A stretch of DNA of 64,000 nt from Nageia nagi (taxonomy: Eukaryota > Pinophyta): positions 2,976,001 through 3,040,000 of the forward strand of contig JBITNC010000002.1 in assembly GCA_050084985.1 (NCBI GenBank), read 5' to 3'. Positions 1 to 16,200 of this stretch are shown piece after piece (the first letter of the stretch is position 1; each line of letters begins with the position of its first letter). The translations under genes were made by a program, and so were the position numbers. Under the pieces are notes generated by a model that had not been told where the DNA came from, searched no databases, and saw only the letters and a program-made list of their open reading frames with translations.

Positions 1-1362
1 CAAAGATTCATGGAGGGGGGGTCTAAAAAGATGATTACCCCATCTAGGACTTATGAAAAGATATTTTTGTAATGCCTCATCTGGAACTCATAACGAGATA
101 CTAGAAGAAGGGCTTAAAAATGGTGTATTTTTTTATTTCCTGACTTGTTTGCTTGATTCTTAGGTCAATGTTTTAAATTGACTTAGTCTCTTGAATAGTC
201 AAACTTGATGGGTCAAATCATAACTAAACCATGTTCTAATATTTTGTATTTGATGCATTTTTGAAAATAATTATGGTGTATACCAAAACGTAACTTGTGT
301 CTATCTCCATACTATATGTTGTTCATGGTAGTTTTGTGATGAGACTTTAGTTTGTCTTTGTATGCCTAAGCAAGTATATGATAGTAAGCTTATCTTATGT
401 ATACAATTGATTTGATTTTATTACTCTTTGTCCCAACAATGAGGTTACATGATGATCTTGTGCAAAAGGTGATCCCATGTTTTTAAATCATGTTCAATTT
501 CTCTAAGCTTGAATCATTTGTGAGATTCAATCTCTTTTAAACATGTTACTTTGTTCAATTTATCAAATAGGAAGCTTGCTCATTTTATTTTTGATACATC
601 TTGTTACCTCGTCAAGGATCTATGACAAGGCACCAAAAGAGGATTTTAAGAATTTTTGTGTGCATATATTGGTATATTTGTATGTATTTGTATTACCTTA
701 TCTAAAATTTATGACAACATGCTAGAAGAAGGGCTTACAAAATTTGTATTTTTTGTTTAATTTTGCATTTTGCAAACCTACAAATTGGTGAACCTAATTT
801 GAATTACAAACCCTAGAATTTTGATTTTAGGGCATTGCATTTTCTATGGAGTTTATTAATAAAAACCATAGGTTTTATTTGCTATGTGGTTGCATAAATT
901 TTATACAAAATCAGTGGATCATATTGCTTGAAAATCATTACAAAAACTAGGACTTTTATTTTGGAAAATTTTATTTTTGCATAAAACTATAGATTTTGGA
1001 GGTCATTTCAGAAATATTGATGAGTTATTACATTATAAAATCTTACCTTGCTTACGAATTATCCTTATCGAAATATATTGGTAATGCTTGAAGATCATAT
1101 ATCACATATAATTGCTTATTAATCATCTCTTAATGAATTATGCAAAATATCATGTGTTACATTGATAATCTTATATGGCATACTATATCCTACATATGTT
1201 ATATTATTTGTTGCTCTAGGTGTTATGTTACTAATGAGTAGTAAAGGTATAGTACTATATGGCATTTCATGTTGTAAATATTTGACCAACAAACAACTTT
1301 TGAAGGTAACTATGGTCACTCAAACTAATAAAAAGGCTAATGATATTATTTTTCTTACCTAG
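1..1362. other. AT-rich DNA, no gene recognised
   Basis: Both strands are rich in stops and no family motif was seen. Positions 101-116 and 722-737 share a nearly identical short segment (ctagaagaagggctta), the only hint of an internal degenerate duplication. Confidence 0.5.
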
Positions 1363-1718
1363 AATCTAATGATGTTATTTCTCTTAATAAACATTCTAAT
1401 GTTGCAATTTATATTAATAAAATTCTAAGTTCTTGCATAGATATTAAAAATGATGAAATTCATAGCATTATTGGTGATGATGTGACTATTGTTAATGATC
1501 ATATTTCCTTTAATAGTGATGATGCCAATGATAACCATGATAGTGATATGCAAACCGTAGAGAAAGTAGTTCTTAAAAATGATGATATACCAATCATAGA
1601 TGAATATGAGCATGATAGTAATGATGATAATGATAGTAATGATTACAAGGATGATAGCGATAGTCATGATGATTATGATATTGATACAAATATTGATTCA
1701 TTATCATATATAGATTAG
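1363..1718 (+). pseudogene. Asp/Asn-rich decayed reading frame
   Basis: An open frame of about 118 codons with no convincing start codon ends at TAG 1719. Its first half is ordinary in composition; its second half is very rich in Asp, Asn and Ser (runs such as DSNDDNDSNDYKDD), encoded by GAT/AAT repeats. The frame just upstream (1162-1362) is open in another phase, so a frameshift near 1360 is possible. Further downstream (about 1975-2040) a short Lys/Glu-rich segment appears. I do not recognise the protein. It may be a relic of a coding repeat or only a GAT-rich simple sequence that happens to lack stops. Confidence 0.25.
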
Positions 1719-4005
1719 GAAATTGATGTGAATGAGTATTTTGATATTACATTTAATAATTATCATTTGAAAGAAAATTAGAAAAACTCAAGGAACATAT
1801 GTTAGATGATGAAAGATTATTTATGATGTTTCTTTATGATAAGATTATTTGACTGTATTTTACCAAGAATATTGAAAAACTTGTTTCTCACCATGGTGAT
1901 CAAAATAATAACATAAATAGTGATAGAAAAAATAGTGTAAAAAATATTCATGTTCCAAATGTTATCAATACTAATGCTTTGCTTGAAGAAAAGAAACTCA
2001 AGGAAGAAAAAGATAAATTTTAAAGGTTGATTGACAATGATGTAGAATAAGGTAATTGATCACGATAAGAGCATAACATAAGGTAAGCTATTTGCAAGAA
2101 TTTCTTAGCACTAAATATCATATTGACTTTCATTCCTTACAACAATATGAAAATCTTATTTATCTTATATAATTTCTACAATATGCTAAAAAAATAAAAG
2201 GAAACCATTTAATGATTTACCATTTAGTGATATTGCTAGTAAAAATAATACTAATAATGTTGTTCAAGATGATAGGAACAATAGTCTTAATGTTATTAAT
2301 CATGACAATGATGGTGATTGGGGACCTTATTATCGATAATCTTACACCCAAAGTCTCATAGTCATGCATTATCATATAGGCATGCATCATATGAGTTTGC
2401 ATATCATATAACATATATTACATCATCATATAGGTTTGCATTATTATTATATTGCACATCATATAGTCAATCTATTACACAACATAGGGGAAATTGTAGT
2501 CTGACTTGGGGGCAAATGATGAATCAATGAGTATTAGTGGTATAGGTAGAATGAAAATTAGAATGTTTGGCTTCATAAATTAGACTATCAATTCCTCCCA
2601 GATAGAAAAATGGACTATTGGTAGTCCTAATTATATTATATTTTCAAAAATTGATAGAAAGGTTATGAGGATCAAAGTAGTTCAAAGGAAGATTCAAAGT
2701 GTTACCAATCGATATGTATCAGTTTGAGATTCAAAAAAGCAATAAATTAGTAGTCAAATGAGGATCATTGGCGATCCTCCCAAGGTAGAAAATGGACCAT
2801 TGGCAATCTGTTTTAGGTCATATTGTGAAATATGGGAAATGAAGATTAGATCAACACTATTTATGTACATTTATATCAAAATCAATCATATTAGCTTATA
2901 AATTTTTATGTTCAATTCAAGAAAATAAAAAGATGGTTAATCAATTTCAAAATCTTTAATGAGTAGTTATGTAGTTTTGTAGAACATAGATGAGGATTCT
3001 CAAAGTAATTATGGTTAATGAATTTGAAATTTTTGGAAAATATGGTAAAAAAGAGGATCATTGATGGTCCTTTCTACAAATTTTTAAACTGTTGGAAGTC
3101 TATTTTTTGGTAATAAAATAAAGTCAAAATTTTAGAGCTACATAGTAGTGATTGGGGCATTTCAGAATCAATATCAAAATGATCAATTACAAGAATCAAA
3201 CTCATATTTTAGAGATAATTATATTCAACATTAGATTCAAGTAACACATATCTTTTCTTAATATCTTCATCATGTGCTTATCAATGTGTTTATCATGAAT
3301 ATGTCTCCCTTATCAATATGCTTGTCATGATTAGAATCATATTTAGAATCTTGCTAAATAATGTGATTATAATATTTAGAATCTTGCATATAAATGGATT
3401 CTCGCTTGGAATCTTGTTTATCAACATGGTTATTATGTTTATAATTCTATTTATAACCATATTTTTCAGTGCGATTCTCATGTTTACTATTTGTTTATGA
3501 GTTTGTCAATGCTTATCTTATATTTATAATGAGTTTATTAGTGCTTATTAATGATTATTAGTTTATCAAAAACCAAAAAGGCAAGTTGGCCTTGGTAGAT
3601 ACCAAGGGAGGTTCTAGTCATGGGATGCCAAATGGAACGTTGGTGTTTTATACTAGGGCTTCTTGTTAGATCTTATTCTTGATAGCCATATGAGAGGGCT
3701 TCAAATACAGGGTATCAAATGAAATGTTGATGTTTTATGTTGAAGCATGCTTATCATTTAGAATCAAGAATCATATCCCACTCCTTAGTATCTACTTAGC
3801 ATAGTGATTTCAAGGGTGGTAGAAGTAGGAAAAGGACCACCATCGACCCATTTTTAGGCTACCATTGATCCTCTTTTCACACCTAATTAGTTTCCTATTT
3901 TAGGGAGAATTTTTTGAAAGGCCCATGAGATTGTTTTCAACTTCATACACATTTGTTTTATTAGAATACAACACTAGAATAAGGTATAATCATTTTTGTT
4001 TATCA
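1719..4005. other. AT-rich DNA, no gene recognised
   Basis: No open frame with recognisable similarity, no LTR ends and no clear tandem array were seen. Segments rich in ATCAT/TTATCA are low-complexity. Confidence 0.4.
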
Positions 4006-6789
<2,784 letters not shown>

Positions 6790-7845
6790 GTATTATTTGA
6801 TATAGCAAGAATAAAGCAATTACAATATTTTTTCAACCTAAGGAGTTTGTATTTTTACTATCTCTAATAGGGTTATTTCAGATGACTCCAGGGCCTCACC
6901 AATCCCAAAAGTAGTGAGACAAGACCAAGTCTTCTCTATAGCAATTGTGATGGAACCAATAATGTTCCTCTTAATATGGCTAGAGCAAGTTCAAGGGTAG
7001 CTTCCTATTCTCTCGATACCTCAAATGCAGGTCACCCTACAAGTGGAAATGATAAAGTCTCTAATTAACCCTAAATAAAAGGGTTTAATATCAAATTCAA
7101 CATATTTCATAATGGCTATGAGTTCTCCTTTTATAACAGAGGGTGATTATCTTCTAATCTTGAATTAAGATGATATGATGATGGAGAGATGTGATCTGTG
7201 TGCTCATGTATGCAACGTTCAAGATGGGGAGCCTTTGGATGGATGAAATCATATCTAAGGGATAGGAATGCCAATGTCCAAGAGGGGATGATATCGAAGC
7301 ACCTCATGATTAGTGCCATAAGTACATGTGCCTAGGAGGGCCAATGTGGGATCTTGGGATACTCACATGTACAACATCCATGTTTAAGGATCATCCACTT
7401 ATCTCGAGATTGCTAATGCCTTATTCGAAGTACCATGGCCATACTTGGAGCTCCAAATGATCCTATAGTCAATGCAATCACCTAGGGGGATGGTTTACCT
7501 TGAAGAGGGAAGCACTAATTACTAGAGATACATTTAATGCTAATATTACAGTCATTAAGGCTAAAATATGCAACACTTTATTTAATGCTACTAATATTGC
7601 ATTTACAATTATAATTACCTTAGTATTACAAATACAACATTTATTGGTATTTTAGCAATTAACTAAATAAAAGTAAATAAATAAAAGGGTCAATTACCCC
7701 ATAATTAGAGCTTTATTAAGTCTCTAAGTATAATTTACAATATTTTGACCAAATTATATTAAAATAGATAAAATCACTCCTAAATTAATGTTCCCATTTA
7801 TCAGAGGTGAAATACGAAAAACACCCAAAAAATGGAGATATTACA
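6790..7845 (-). repeat. Family A 3' LTR, truncated
   Basis: It aligns with 11768-12811 by eye over most of its length. Plus-strand 3' end ...GGAGATATTACA is the element-sense LTR start (TGTAATATCTCC). A TATA-like ctccttttataac at 7126-7138 (minus-sense GTTATAAAAGGAG) matches the other two copies. Confidence 0.8.
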
Positions 7846-7864
7846 AGTATTCCCTCTCCAACTT
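7846..7864 (-). other. Polypurine tract of family A element
   Basis: On the minus strand a purine-rich tract (AAGTTGGAGAGGGAATACT) abuts the 3' LTR. Just upstream is an inverted repeat of the type GCTTG-GGGAT-AAGC, also seen beside the same tract in element B. Confidence 0.7.
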
Positions 7865-9899
7865 GCTTATCCCCAAGCAATTCATAGCATTCCTCAATCC
7901 AAAACCAAGTATACCATTCCTCAATCTGAAACCAAATATATCATTCTATTTTGGTTTCAATGAAAGTTCTTCCTACTTCCATGGTGCTATTCTAGTATCA
8001 AAGATAGTCATGTGTACAAAGAGTGCCATCAATAAGATTCCAATTCCTTGACACCATGCAAGGATGCCAAGAAATATCATAAAGTAACCACATTGCACCA
8101 AAGATACCTTCTAAAACTATTTTCAAACTATGTATTTAATATATCTCCATTCAAAATATGCATGATCTATAGTGGAATAATTTCTACAAGCTTATGCTAA
8201 TACTTCTTCACACAATTCAACCATATCCTCAATATTTTCTATATTTTCAAATGCTTTACACAAGCCTGATGTATTATGAACAACAATAATATGTGCACCC
8301 TAATCTTGTAGGATTTCTCATGAATAATTTTCTACTTTTCCAAAACCTTTGTGGTCACCCCAACTAAGCTTGGGCAAGTCTAATAGATTTTAATCATGTA
8401 ATGTTTCATGTCTATAATCTTCAAATATATCATCCATAACATTTTCACTTCATCCACAAGCAATATTATATTATTTCCAAAGTGTGTAATCATGGTCATC
8501 GTATGTATTTAAAATATTATTGTTATTAAGTTTAGAATTACCACCATACCTTAGAAATATTTTCTCTTGAGTGTTCTGTGATCCCTTATAATGCAAATGT
8601 TGCTTCCGTAAGGGGATAATATCTTCATGAATATTCATATTATCATAATGAATAATATATTTATCCTCTCTCTTATTTTGGTGGTCATTGTCTTAAAACC
8701 TCTTTAGGTCCTAAAAAAAATACGAAAGGATTTTGAGTATCCTTCACATTCATCATTGGCATCATCATCTTCTTGACTAGATGTATCTTCATTAACATTA
8801 ATCTCATCAACACTTTTCTTGAGTAGTCTTTCATTGCTATGCCATTCCAAAAATTGAAAAAAAAGAAATTGATTCTTTGAAGAACTTTGATCTTGAGTTG
8901 TATTCCATTAATAGCTCTTCTTCTATCTTAATTAGTAGGTCCAGTCTTCATTCTACATGGTGAATAACTTGATGAAGAGGCACTTTGACTCTTTTAATGC
9001 TCTCCAGATGGGATGTGCAATATTCAAGAGTATGAGTGCATCCATGATCATTATCTGGATTGAAATATTGATGGGTTAAGTTCCAATCCATCATTTTGGT
9101 ATAAATTTTTCCCAAAATTTACTGCATAGTAAAATATATAATTCCAAAAATACACCTTATCACTCCTAATTTTAATTTGCTTATCAAATTAAAATAATAA
9201 AAATTTCTTATAACTTCTAAAATAAAATATTTTTGCATTTTTTTCAAATATCTCTCTTTTTTTATTTCCTTATTTCTCCTAAAAATAAAATAAAATATTT
9301 CTATATTTTTCTCCTTATTTATCCTACTAAAAAATAATTAAAATATGAAATATTCAAACTACTCAAACTTGGAATTTTGGTCCTGCCATGATGGATGAGC
9401 TAAGCAAATCTTGAACCTATGGGTTATGGGCCCAAAGAACAACTTTGAATTGGGGTGTTTCCTATTGAAGCTCAATGTCCACTCACACAAGTTGAATAAT
9501 GCCAAGTTAATTCCAAATTTTGAAATTTGTTCAAGATACCAATTGTTCAACCTTCAAGGGATGAATTTTTGTAAGCTCACAATAAATAGAGCTTCCTACA
9601 CTTCCAACATATCATTTTCAACCTCAGATTTTGGTTACATCAGTAAAATGGATTTAAAATCTTCTTCTTAGGATTCCATGGTGCAGTCACCACCGTGAAA
9701 TTTAGTTAATATCAACAAATCGACTCTCCTATTTTCTAATGATCTCCTTCCAGTGACTTGTAGCTCCAAATTTTCCGAAAAATAATGACTAGTATTTCCA
9801 ATGATCCTACCAAATTATCAATACTTATATTCCATAATGAAAATGAGTTAATACTTATAAGTAATATTGCTTATGATGCATCATCAACTCCCAATCGGT

Positions 9900-10720
9900 C
9901 TCAATGACCTAAAGTCCCACTTTAAGCATCTTCAAAATATAATAAAGGTTTTGAAAAACCCTCTAATAGCTCAACATCTGACCTCTATTGGCTTCTAAAT
10001 ACAATAAGAATGCCAAAAACCCCTCCAAGCCTTCAATGTTTGACATGTAATAGACTTAGAAAGCCTACCTATCTTTAAAATAACCCTCAGTATGCCATTT
10101 TTGCTTCAAGATGATCCTAAAATGCAGCTCAAACTTTAACATCTTCCTTAGTATGCTAATGTTCACCTCATGACTGCTCTAAAATGCAAATCAATATTCA
10201 TAAATACCCTAAACTACTAATGTTTGGCTTAGGGAACCCTTAAAATGTAGAAAGAGCCTCTAAAATCACTTCAATATGTGAATGTTTTGCCTTAGGTGGT
10301 CTCGTAAAGTAGAAATAACCTCAAAACTCATCCAAGATACCTACATTTGCCTTCAGGTGGACTCTAAATGCATAGTGAACCTTCAAAAAACACTCAAAGC
10401 ACCAACATTTATCTCCCATAGAGCTCAAAATGCAAAATGAAGCTCAAAAATGCTCTCAATAATGTAATGTATGGCTTTAGGTGACCTAGAAATGCAACAT
10501 CTAGCCTCAAATGGTCTAGGAATACAACTCCAAAACTACCCTCATAAATGCAATGTCTAGCTTCAGGTGGGTTCAAAATGCAACTTTAGGCATAAAAATT
10601 CCCTTAAAATACCAACATCCTTCTTGCGAAGGCCTTGAAACATTGAATGGGCCTCAAAATGGCTCCCATAATACCAATGTTTCCTCTATGTTGGTCTAAA
10701 ATGCCAATGTTTAGCTCAAT
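9900..10720. repeat. Degenerate ~62-bp tandem array inside family A element
   Basis: A motif of the form ccaatgttt-ggcttcaggtggtct-aaaatgcaa recurs at about 9970, 10031, 10094, 10155, 10216, 10278, 10340, 10402, 10463, then 10548, 10611 and 10673. Spacing is 61-63 bp with one longer gap of 85 bp. Units are strongly diverged. It lies in the non-coding interior of the element, where coding regions would be expected. Confidence 0.75.
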
Positions 10721-11290
10721 ATAAGCTTAGACTCTCCAGATAAACCCTTATTCCTCCCTCGAACTCGAAATAAATCGAAAGCGAATTTCAACTTGAAATT
10801 AACATGCAAATTTTTTTGAAAGTGTACCTTTTTAAGCTAGTGAACCTTTTTAATGCTTCAAAATTCAAAATTAAAGTTAAAAGATGCCTAATGACTTGCC
10901 ATAAGGATGAGATAGGGCTCCTAGATCCCTAATGACCTACTTCAAATCTCTAGATCCTCCAAAAACTCCTTTGAAATAACCATTATGATGTTAGGTCAAC
11001 TCCACTCTTCAACAGGACAACAAGATCTCTCAACAAGTACCACCGTGAGCATTATGATCCTAAAAAATATCACAATGAGTCTCCTTCATCTTCTCCAACT
11101 CCTTAAGAATCACCTTCAATAGCAACTCCTCAACTCTTATCCAGTAGCAAGGGTAAGATCTCCAACTTCTTTAGAAAATCTTTCATGTGTGATACCTCTA
11201 TGATGTGGGTATCACAATTCTCCAAACTCTCTTCAGCTCCAACTTGAAACCCTTTATGAATGATGCCCTTGATTCCAACATGATGGTAGA

Positions 11291-11308
11291 ATCAAGGCTC
11301 TAATACCA
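11291..11308 (-). other. Primer-binding site of family A element
   Basis: The minus strand reads TGGTATTAGAGCCTTGAT, one mismatch from the initiator-Met tRNA 3' end complement TGGTATCAGAGC over its first 12 bases. It starts one base from the end of the 5' LTR. Confidence 0.8.
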
Positions 11309-11309
11309 T

Positions 11310-12811
11310 TGTGATGAATCATTTTAGGGCTCATTCCTCAAGCATTCCCTAGGAGAGGGACATTTGGCTTCTAACTCTCAAACTGACCAAAACAAGCTTA
11401 AACTTGCACCAAATATCCAATGACTTGCTAGGAATTAAAAAATAAAATCAAACTTACAAAAAATACCCTCAAACCCAACATCTAGCTACGATGAGCAAAT
11501 ACAAAATTAATGTAAGAAAATCTCTCCAATATTCAAATGACTTGATCGAAAAGCAAAATGGTACTTCAATAGTGCAAAAATGCTCCACAAACCCAACACC
11601 CTAGTTGGAGAGCCAAAACAAATGTTAAGCAATGAAAATATCACTCTAGATGCAACATTGCACTAGGAGGAAAAATAGAGATTCCAAGGAATACAAAACT
11701 ACTCCCAAAATCAACGTCTAAGCATAGAGAGAGAAATAGCAATATTTCGACAAAAGAATGTAATTGTATTTGATATAGCAAGAATAAAGCAATTACAATA
11801 TTTTTTCAACATAAGGAGTTTGTACCAAGACTATCTCCAATAGGATTATTTTGGATGGCTCAAGGGCCTCACCAATCCCATAAGCAATGAGGTAAGACCA
11901 AGTCTCCTTTACAACAACTATGATGAAACCAATAATGTTTCTCTTAATATGGTTATAGTAAATTCAAGGGTAGCCTCCTATCCCTTCAATACCTCAAAGG
12001 CAAGTCACCCCATAAGTAGAAAAGATAGAGTCTCCACTCAATCTAAAATAAAAGGGTTTAATATCAAATTAAGCATATCTCATAATGGATATGAGTTATC
12101 CTTTTATAGGTGAGGATGATCATCCTATAATCTTGCATTGAGATGATCCAATTATGGAGAGATGTGATCCATGTGCTGATGTATGCAACGTCCAAGATGG
12201 GGAGCCTTGGTATGGATGAAATCACATCTAAGGACTAAGAATACCAACATCTAAGAGGGGATGATATCGGAGCATCTCATGATCAGTGTCATAGGTCCAT
12301 GTACCTAGGAGGATCAATGTGGTGTCTTGGGATGCTCACATGTCCAATGTCCATGCTTAAGGGTCATTCACTTGCCTTGAGATTGCAAACACCTTGTTCG
12401 AAGTGCCACGTCCATCCTTGGAGCTCCAAATGACCTCGTAGTCAGTGTAATCACCTAGAGGGATGCTCTACCTCGAAGATGGGAGAACTAATGATAGAGA
12501 TACATTTAATATCAATATTACAATCACCAAGACTAAAATATGCAATAACTCATTTAATGAGATTATATTGCATTTACAATTATAATTATTGTGGTATTAC
12601 AAATACAACATTTATTAGCATTTTAGCAATTAACTTAATAAAAATACATAAAAGGGAAAATTATCCTGTAATTAAATCTTTTTTAAGTCTTTATATGGAA
12701 TTTACAATGTATTGGCCAAATTCTACTATAATAGATAAAATCACTCCTAAATTAATGTTCCATTTATTAGAGGTGAAATGGGAAAAGCACCCAAAAAAAG
12801 GGGACATTACA
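11310..12811 (-). repeat. Family A 5' LTR, about 1.5 kb
   Basis: Plus-strand ends are TGTGATGAATC... and ...GGGGACATTACA, giving element-sense TGTAATGTCCCC...GATTCATCACA. The plus-strand segment 11310-11767 is missing from the left LTR but its reverse complement is partly matched at the end of the solo LTR near 58070-58109, which confirms it belongs to the LTR. Confidence 0.8.
12098..12111 (-). promoter_or_regulatory. TATA box of family A LTR
   Basis: Minus-sense CCTATAAAAGGATA. The equivalent position in the solo LTR (57435-57448) reads CCTATAAAAGGAGG, and the left LTR has TTATAAAAGGAG, so this is a conserved core promoter candidate. Confidence 0.65.
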
Positions 12812-12898
12812 TCGTATTACCATAACTAACATAAGAGAGAGTACCTTGGGTAAGGGAGAGAATGGGTATGTAGGCTTAAATTAACATGCTTATATAAA

Positions 12899-13260
12899 AG
12901 TAGGATAACTTGGTTGAGCAGGTGGCTAGTTTGAATAGCAAGAAAAACTTGGTAGTGGCTACAAGTGATGGCCTACAAACAAACTTAATTGGATGAATGA
13001 GAAAATTATTAGACTTGGTGAGGCAAGGTAGCGATCAAATACAACAGACATACGATGCCTTATAGTCTTAGGTGGAAAAGATGCATGTTGAGTCCTAAGA
13101 AGTAGGGGGAGGTGTTAGGACTATAGAGTTAAGTGGATCTTCTTTAGTCCCATGTAGATGGATTGAAGAAGAGCTTACAAGTGAATATTAACAAGATGCC
13201 ACTCTATATGAGCCAAATGTTGGAGCATGAATTCCCCATTCCTTGTTTGTTAACTCATCA
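12899..13260 (+). pseudogene. Decayed reading frame, protein not recognised
   Basis: One plus-strand frame reads as protein-like sequence for about 120 codons, interrupted only by nonsense codons (TGA, TAG, TAG, TAA, TAA, TGA). It contains segments such as LVATSDGLQTNLIG, LLDLVRQGSDQIQQTYDAL and WIEEELTSEY, with a helical, heptad-like look. Nonsense codons without frameshifts suggest point-mutation decay of a once-coding sequence. No family was recognised, and a chance frame cannot be excluded. Confidence 0.3.
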
Positions 13261-16200
13261 TATTGTCTCTTGAAATGTTATACCTAACATGGGTGCTTCC
13301 TTAATAATGCAAAAAATGAAACATACAATACATCCAACAATATCACATGCCTTACATGCAATATCATTATGGGGAGTCCAATTAGTGTCTTAGGAGGAAC
13401 ATGATGAGGGTGAAGATAGAGGGATTGGAGATGATAATCATCTAAGGGGTGGGATGAAGAATTAAGCATAGGTAGGTCCTAATATATGTGGGACACCTAA
13501 TTAGAGATGAGATATTGATGATGATGGATAGGGTGGAGTGAGTTCCTCATGCTTGCAAGAAAGACATTGCCCCATCATCTAGGGTAACTTTACATTTATA
13601 TTTTTTATGGCTTAAGGGCCAATTTTGATGTATATTTAGTCATGTGTGATGAATATTGTATGTATGATGGGATAGAATATGATGATGTATTTATTGTGAC
13701 ACATGATGTATGATTTAAATGGGTACTATATATGTTATAGATTATACTATGCAAACTTTTAGTATTTTGATGACATTTATATATTGTATAATGATTCTTA
13801 TATGCTTATGTGATGGATGATACTATTTATATATGATGATGATGCGATGCATATGCTATTAATGATGATGTTATTCCTAGATCAAAATGATGTTATGTGT
13901 TTATTATGATGTTCACTCATGGATGTACTTGTGCTTATTCTATTCATGCTTTATGGAATGTGTCAATATGTGAATTTAACAAACTAATATGGCACATACA
14001 CATGCTCATATAAATTGATAATAAATAAACATGTAATATATGAGTGTAAATGAATAAAATACATGTGACTAATATAATGAACATGGTAACAATATTAAAA
14101 TGAACATTGAATACAATGATTAACACATTGGGTATACAGAGTGATGTACACATCAAAACATACTAATGCTTAAGGAGGAATATAATGATTAACAAAGAGA
14201 CTTAATGATTTACACAAAGGCATACAATGATTAAGATAAATGTACACATGGTATTTCAATAATCAACAAAATAAATGTAAAATCCAAGTGCTTCTTAAAT
14301 AAAACAAACATTCCAATTATCTCCATCAAAAAATTTAAATGATAAATCAATTTTTTCAATGACTTGGAGCAATCCCTCAACATAAAATCATGTGCTCATA
14401 TAAGCGCAACAAGGTTCATTTCCTTCTCTAGATAGTTTTATATTAATTTCTCATAGGTGTGAAATAGGTAAGCTAGTTCATCCATGTGAAAAAACAAAGG
14501 TCAATAAAAAAGGTCATTAACCAAGATGAACATGTGGCCACTTGCAAGGGATGTCTCAGTTCCAATTAGGCATCTAGTAGCCTTGATGAGAATTATCCTT
14601 AATTTCAACTTCTTTGGATTATTTGAGTGTGATGGGAAAGAAGATAGATGATGAAATCTTTTAGGAAAAGGTGATCAAGACGAGAATCTTTTCTCATCGA
14701 GCTTCTTTCTTTTTAATTTTTTAGTTTTTTGAGATGTCTTTTTTTGGGATGGGATGGTGTTGGTACTGGGAATGATATCTCTTTCTCTATTTTTTTCTTG
14801 CATTGGAATTTGTTATTCTCTCATATCTATGGAATGGAAATTAAACAAATAATAGGATGAACAAAAATACATTTACTTGAAATCATGACTAGAAGAATGT
14901 CATCTTAGATCATGCTTAAGAGCAATTATGATGTGACATGTGTGTGGAGCCCATGATGAACTCAATTTATTGTGAGAATGATCATCAATATTCATATCTA
15001 TGATGGTGAATACCAAGTAAAAAAGGTTAATAAAGTAAATGAAAACCTTCATGTCATAAAAAACATAATGAATATAACATAGAATGATAAAAATGGACCA
15101 TGATGAGTGATAGAAACAAAGTAACTCAAACATGTGAAAATATTGCTACAAAATCATGAGGAACACATATAGGTGAAAATAAAAAAAAAATGTAACAAAA
15201 TAACAAACTCGACACATATACATTATTATAAAGTTATGTTATATTGATTTGGAGAGTAACAATTTTTCATCTCAAAAAGTGAGCAAACTAAGCACATTAT
15301 AAAATGATAATGTTTTGGGATAAAAATTTTGGGGCCAAATGATGAACTTTGATAGTGATTTAAAAAACATGGGAATCAAGCTTGATGAACTGATAGTTAA
15401 ACACAATTCTTTGCATTAAATTGTAAGTTTTGGATCATACGAATTGAGAATTGAAGATGATTTGATCATTTTTTGATGCCTATTTTATTTCTAGTTTGGA
15501 GTAGGCAAAAGTTAAAACAACATTCACTAAAGGGGTATCCCAAAATATTTGATCTTGTTTGAGCTTAGTTTGATCATAATATGAACTAAGAAAAATGATA
15601 CGAAGGTTCCACATAATTTTTTTTTTATCATCAATAGCACATAAAAATTGATTTAATGACATTTGGATTTAATTTGATATTTTTGATGATTTTATTTCAT
15701 TTGAAAATTTTCAAGGGTTATACTTTTAAGAACTCTCCCTTTGTGTAAAAAAAAAATGAAATTATCATTTCACTAATTTTTTGACACAATCAATACAATA
15801 TATATATAATGATGGGTAAGAATTGTTACAAACCAATAGAACTCATCAAAATGAGATGAACACAAATGATATATAACAAAACTAAATTCCCAAAGTAAGA
15901 TTTGTGAGTTTGTTTTGTAAGTGATTTGACCTAAAAATATTTTGAAAATTTTGGGTGATTATGAGTTTTTTGTATTTTTGGAGTTTGATGGTTTTTTTAT
16001 AGATTTCGATGATATTTGATTAATTAATTTTTTTGTTTAAAATCGATCAGTCGATCCTTTAATCGACTAGTTGATGTAGGTAAGCAAAGATCGGTAGTCT
16101 AGTCCAAGATCAATTGGTTGATCCTGACTACTAATAAGTTTTTGAAAACTTATACAAGATATGTATAGAGATAAGGCATGGAAATCATCAATTTTAAATT

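Larger units (their letters stand above)
6790..12811 (-). mobile_element. LTR retrotransposon family A, minus strand, no pol seen
   Basis: Two copies of one sequence, about 6790-7845 and 11310-12811, lie in the same orientation and flank 3.4 kb of non-coding DNA. Read on the minus strand, the right copy is the 5' LTR: it is followed by a primer-binding site matching the initiator-Met tRNA type (TGGTATTAGAGCC). The left copy is the 3' LTR, preceded by a purine-rich tract (GGAGAGGGAATACTT). The left LTR lacks about 450 bp at its outer end, so that end of the element is truncated and no target-site duplication can be tested. No RT, integrase or RNase H motif is visible inside. It is therefore a non-autonomous or gutted element. 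A solo LTR of the same family lies at 55486-58109. Confidence 0.8.

Noticed and set aside
9359-9671. Overlapping 63- and 86-codon frames on opposite strands
   Set aside because: They are inside the non-coding interior of the family A element and show no motif.
6790-12811. Target-site duplication for the family A element
   Set aside because: The outer end of the left LTR is truncated, so no valid pair can be tested against TCGTA at 12812.
12479-12829. 116-codon plus-strand open frame
   Set aside because: It lies within the family A LTR, with no motif, and is antisense to the element.
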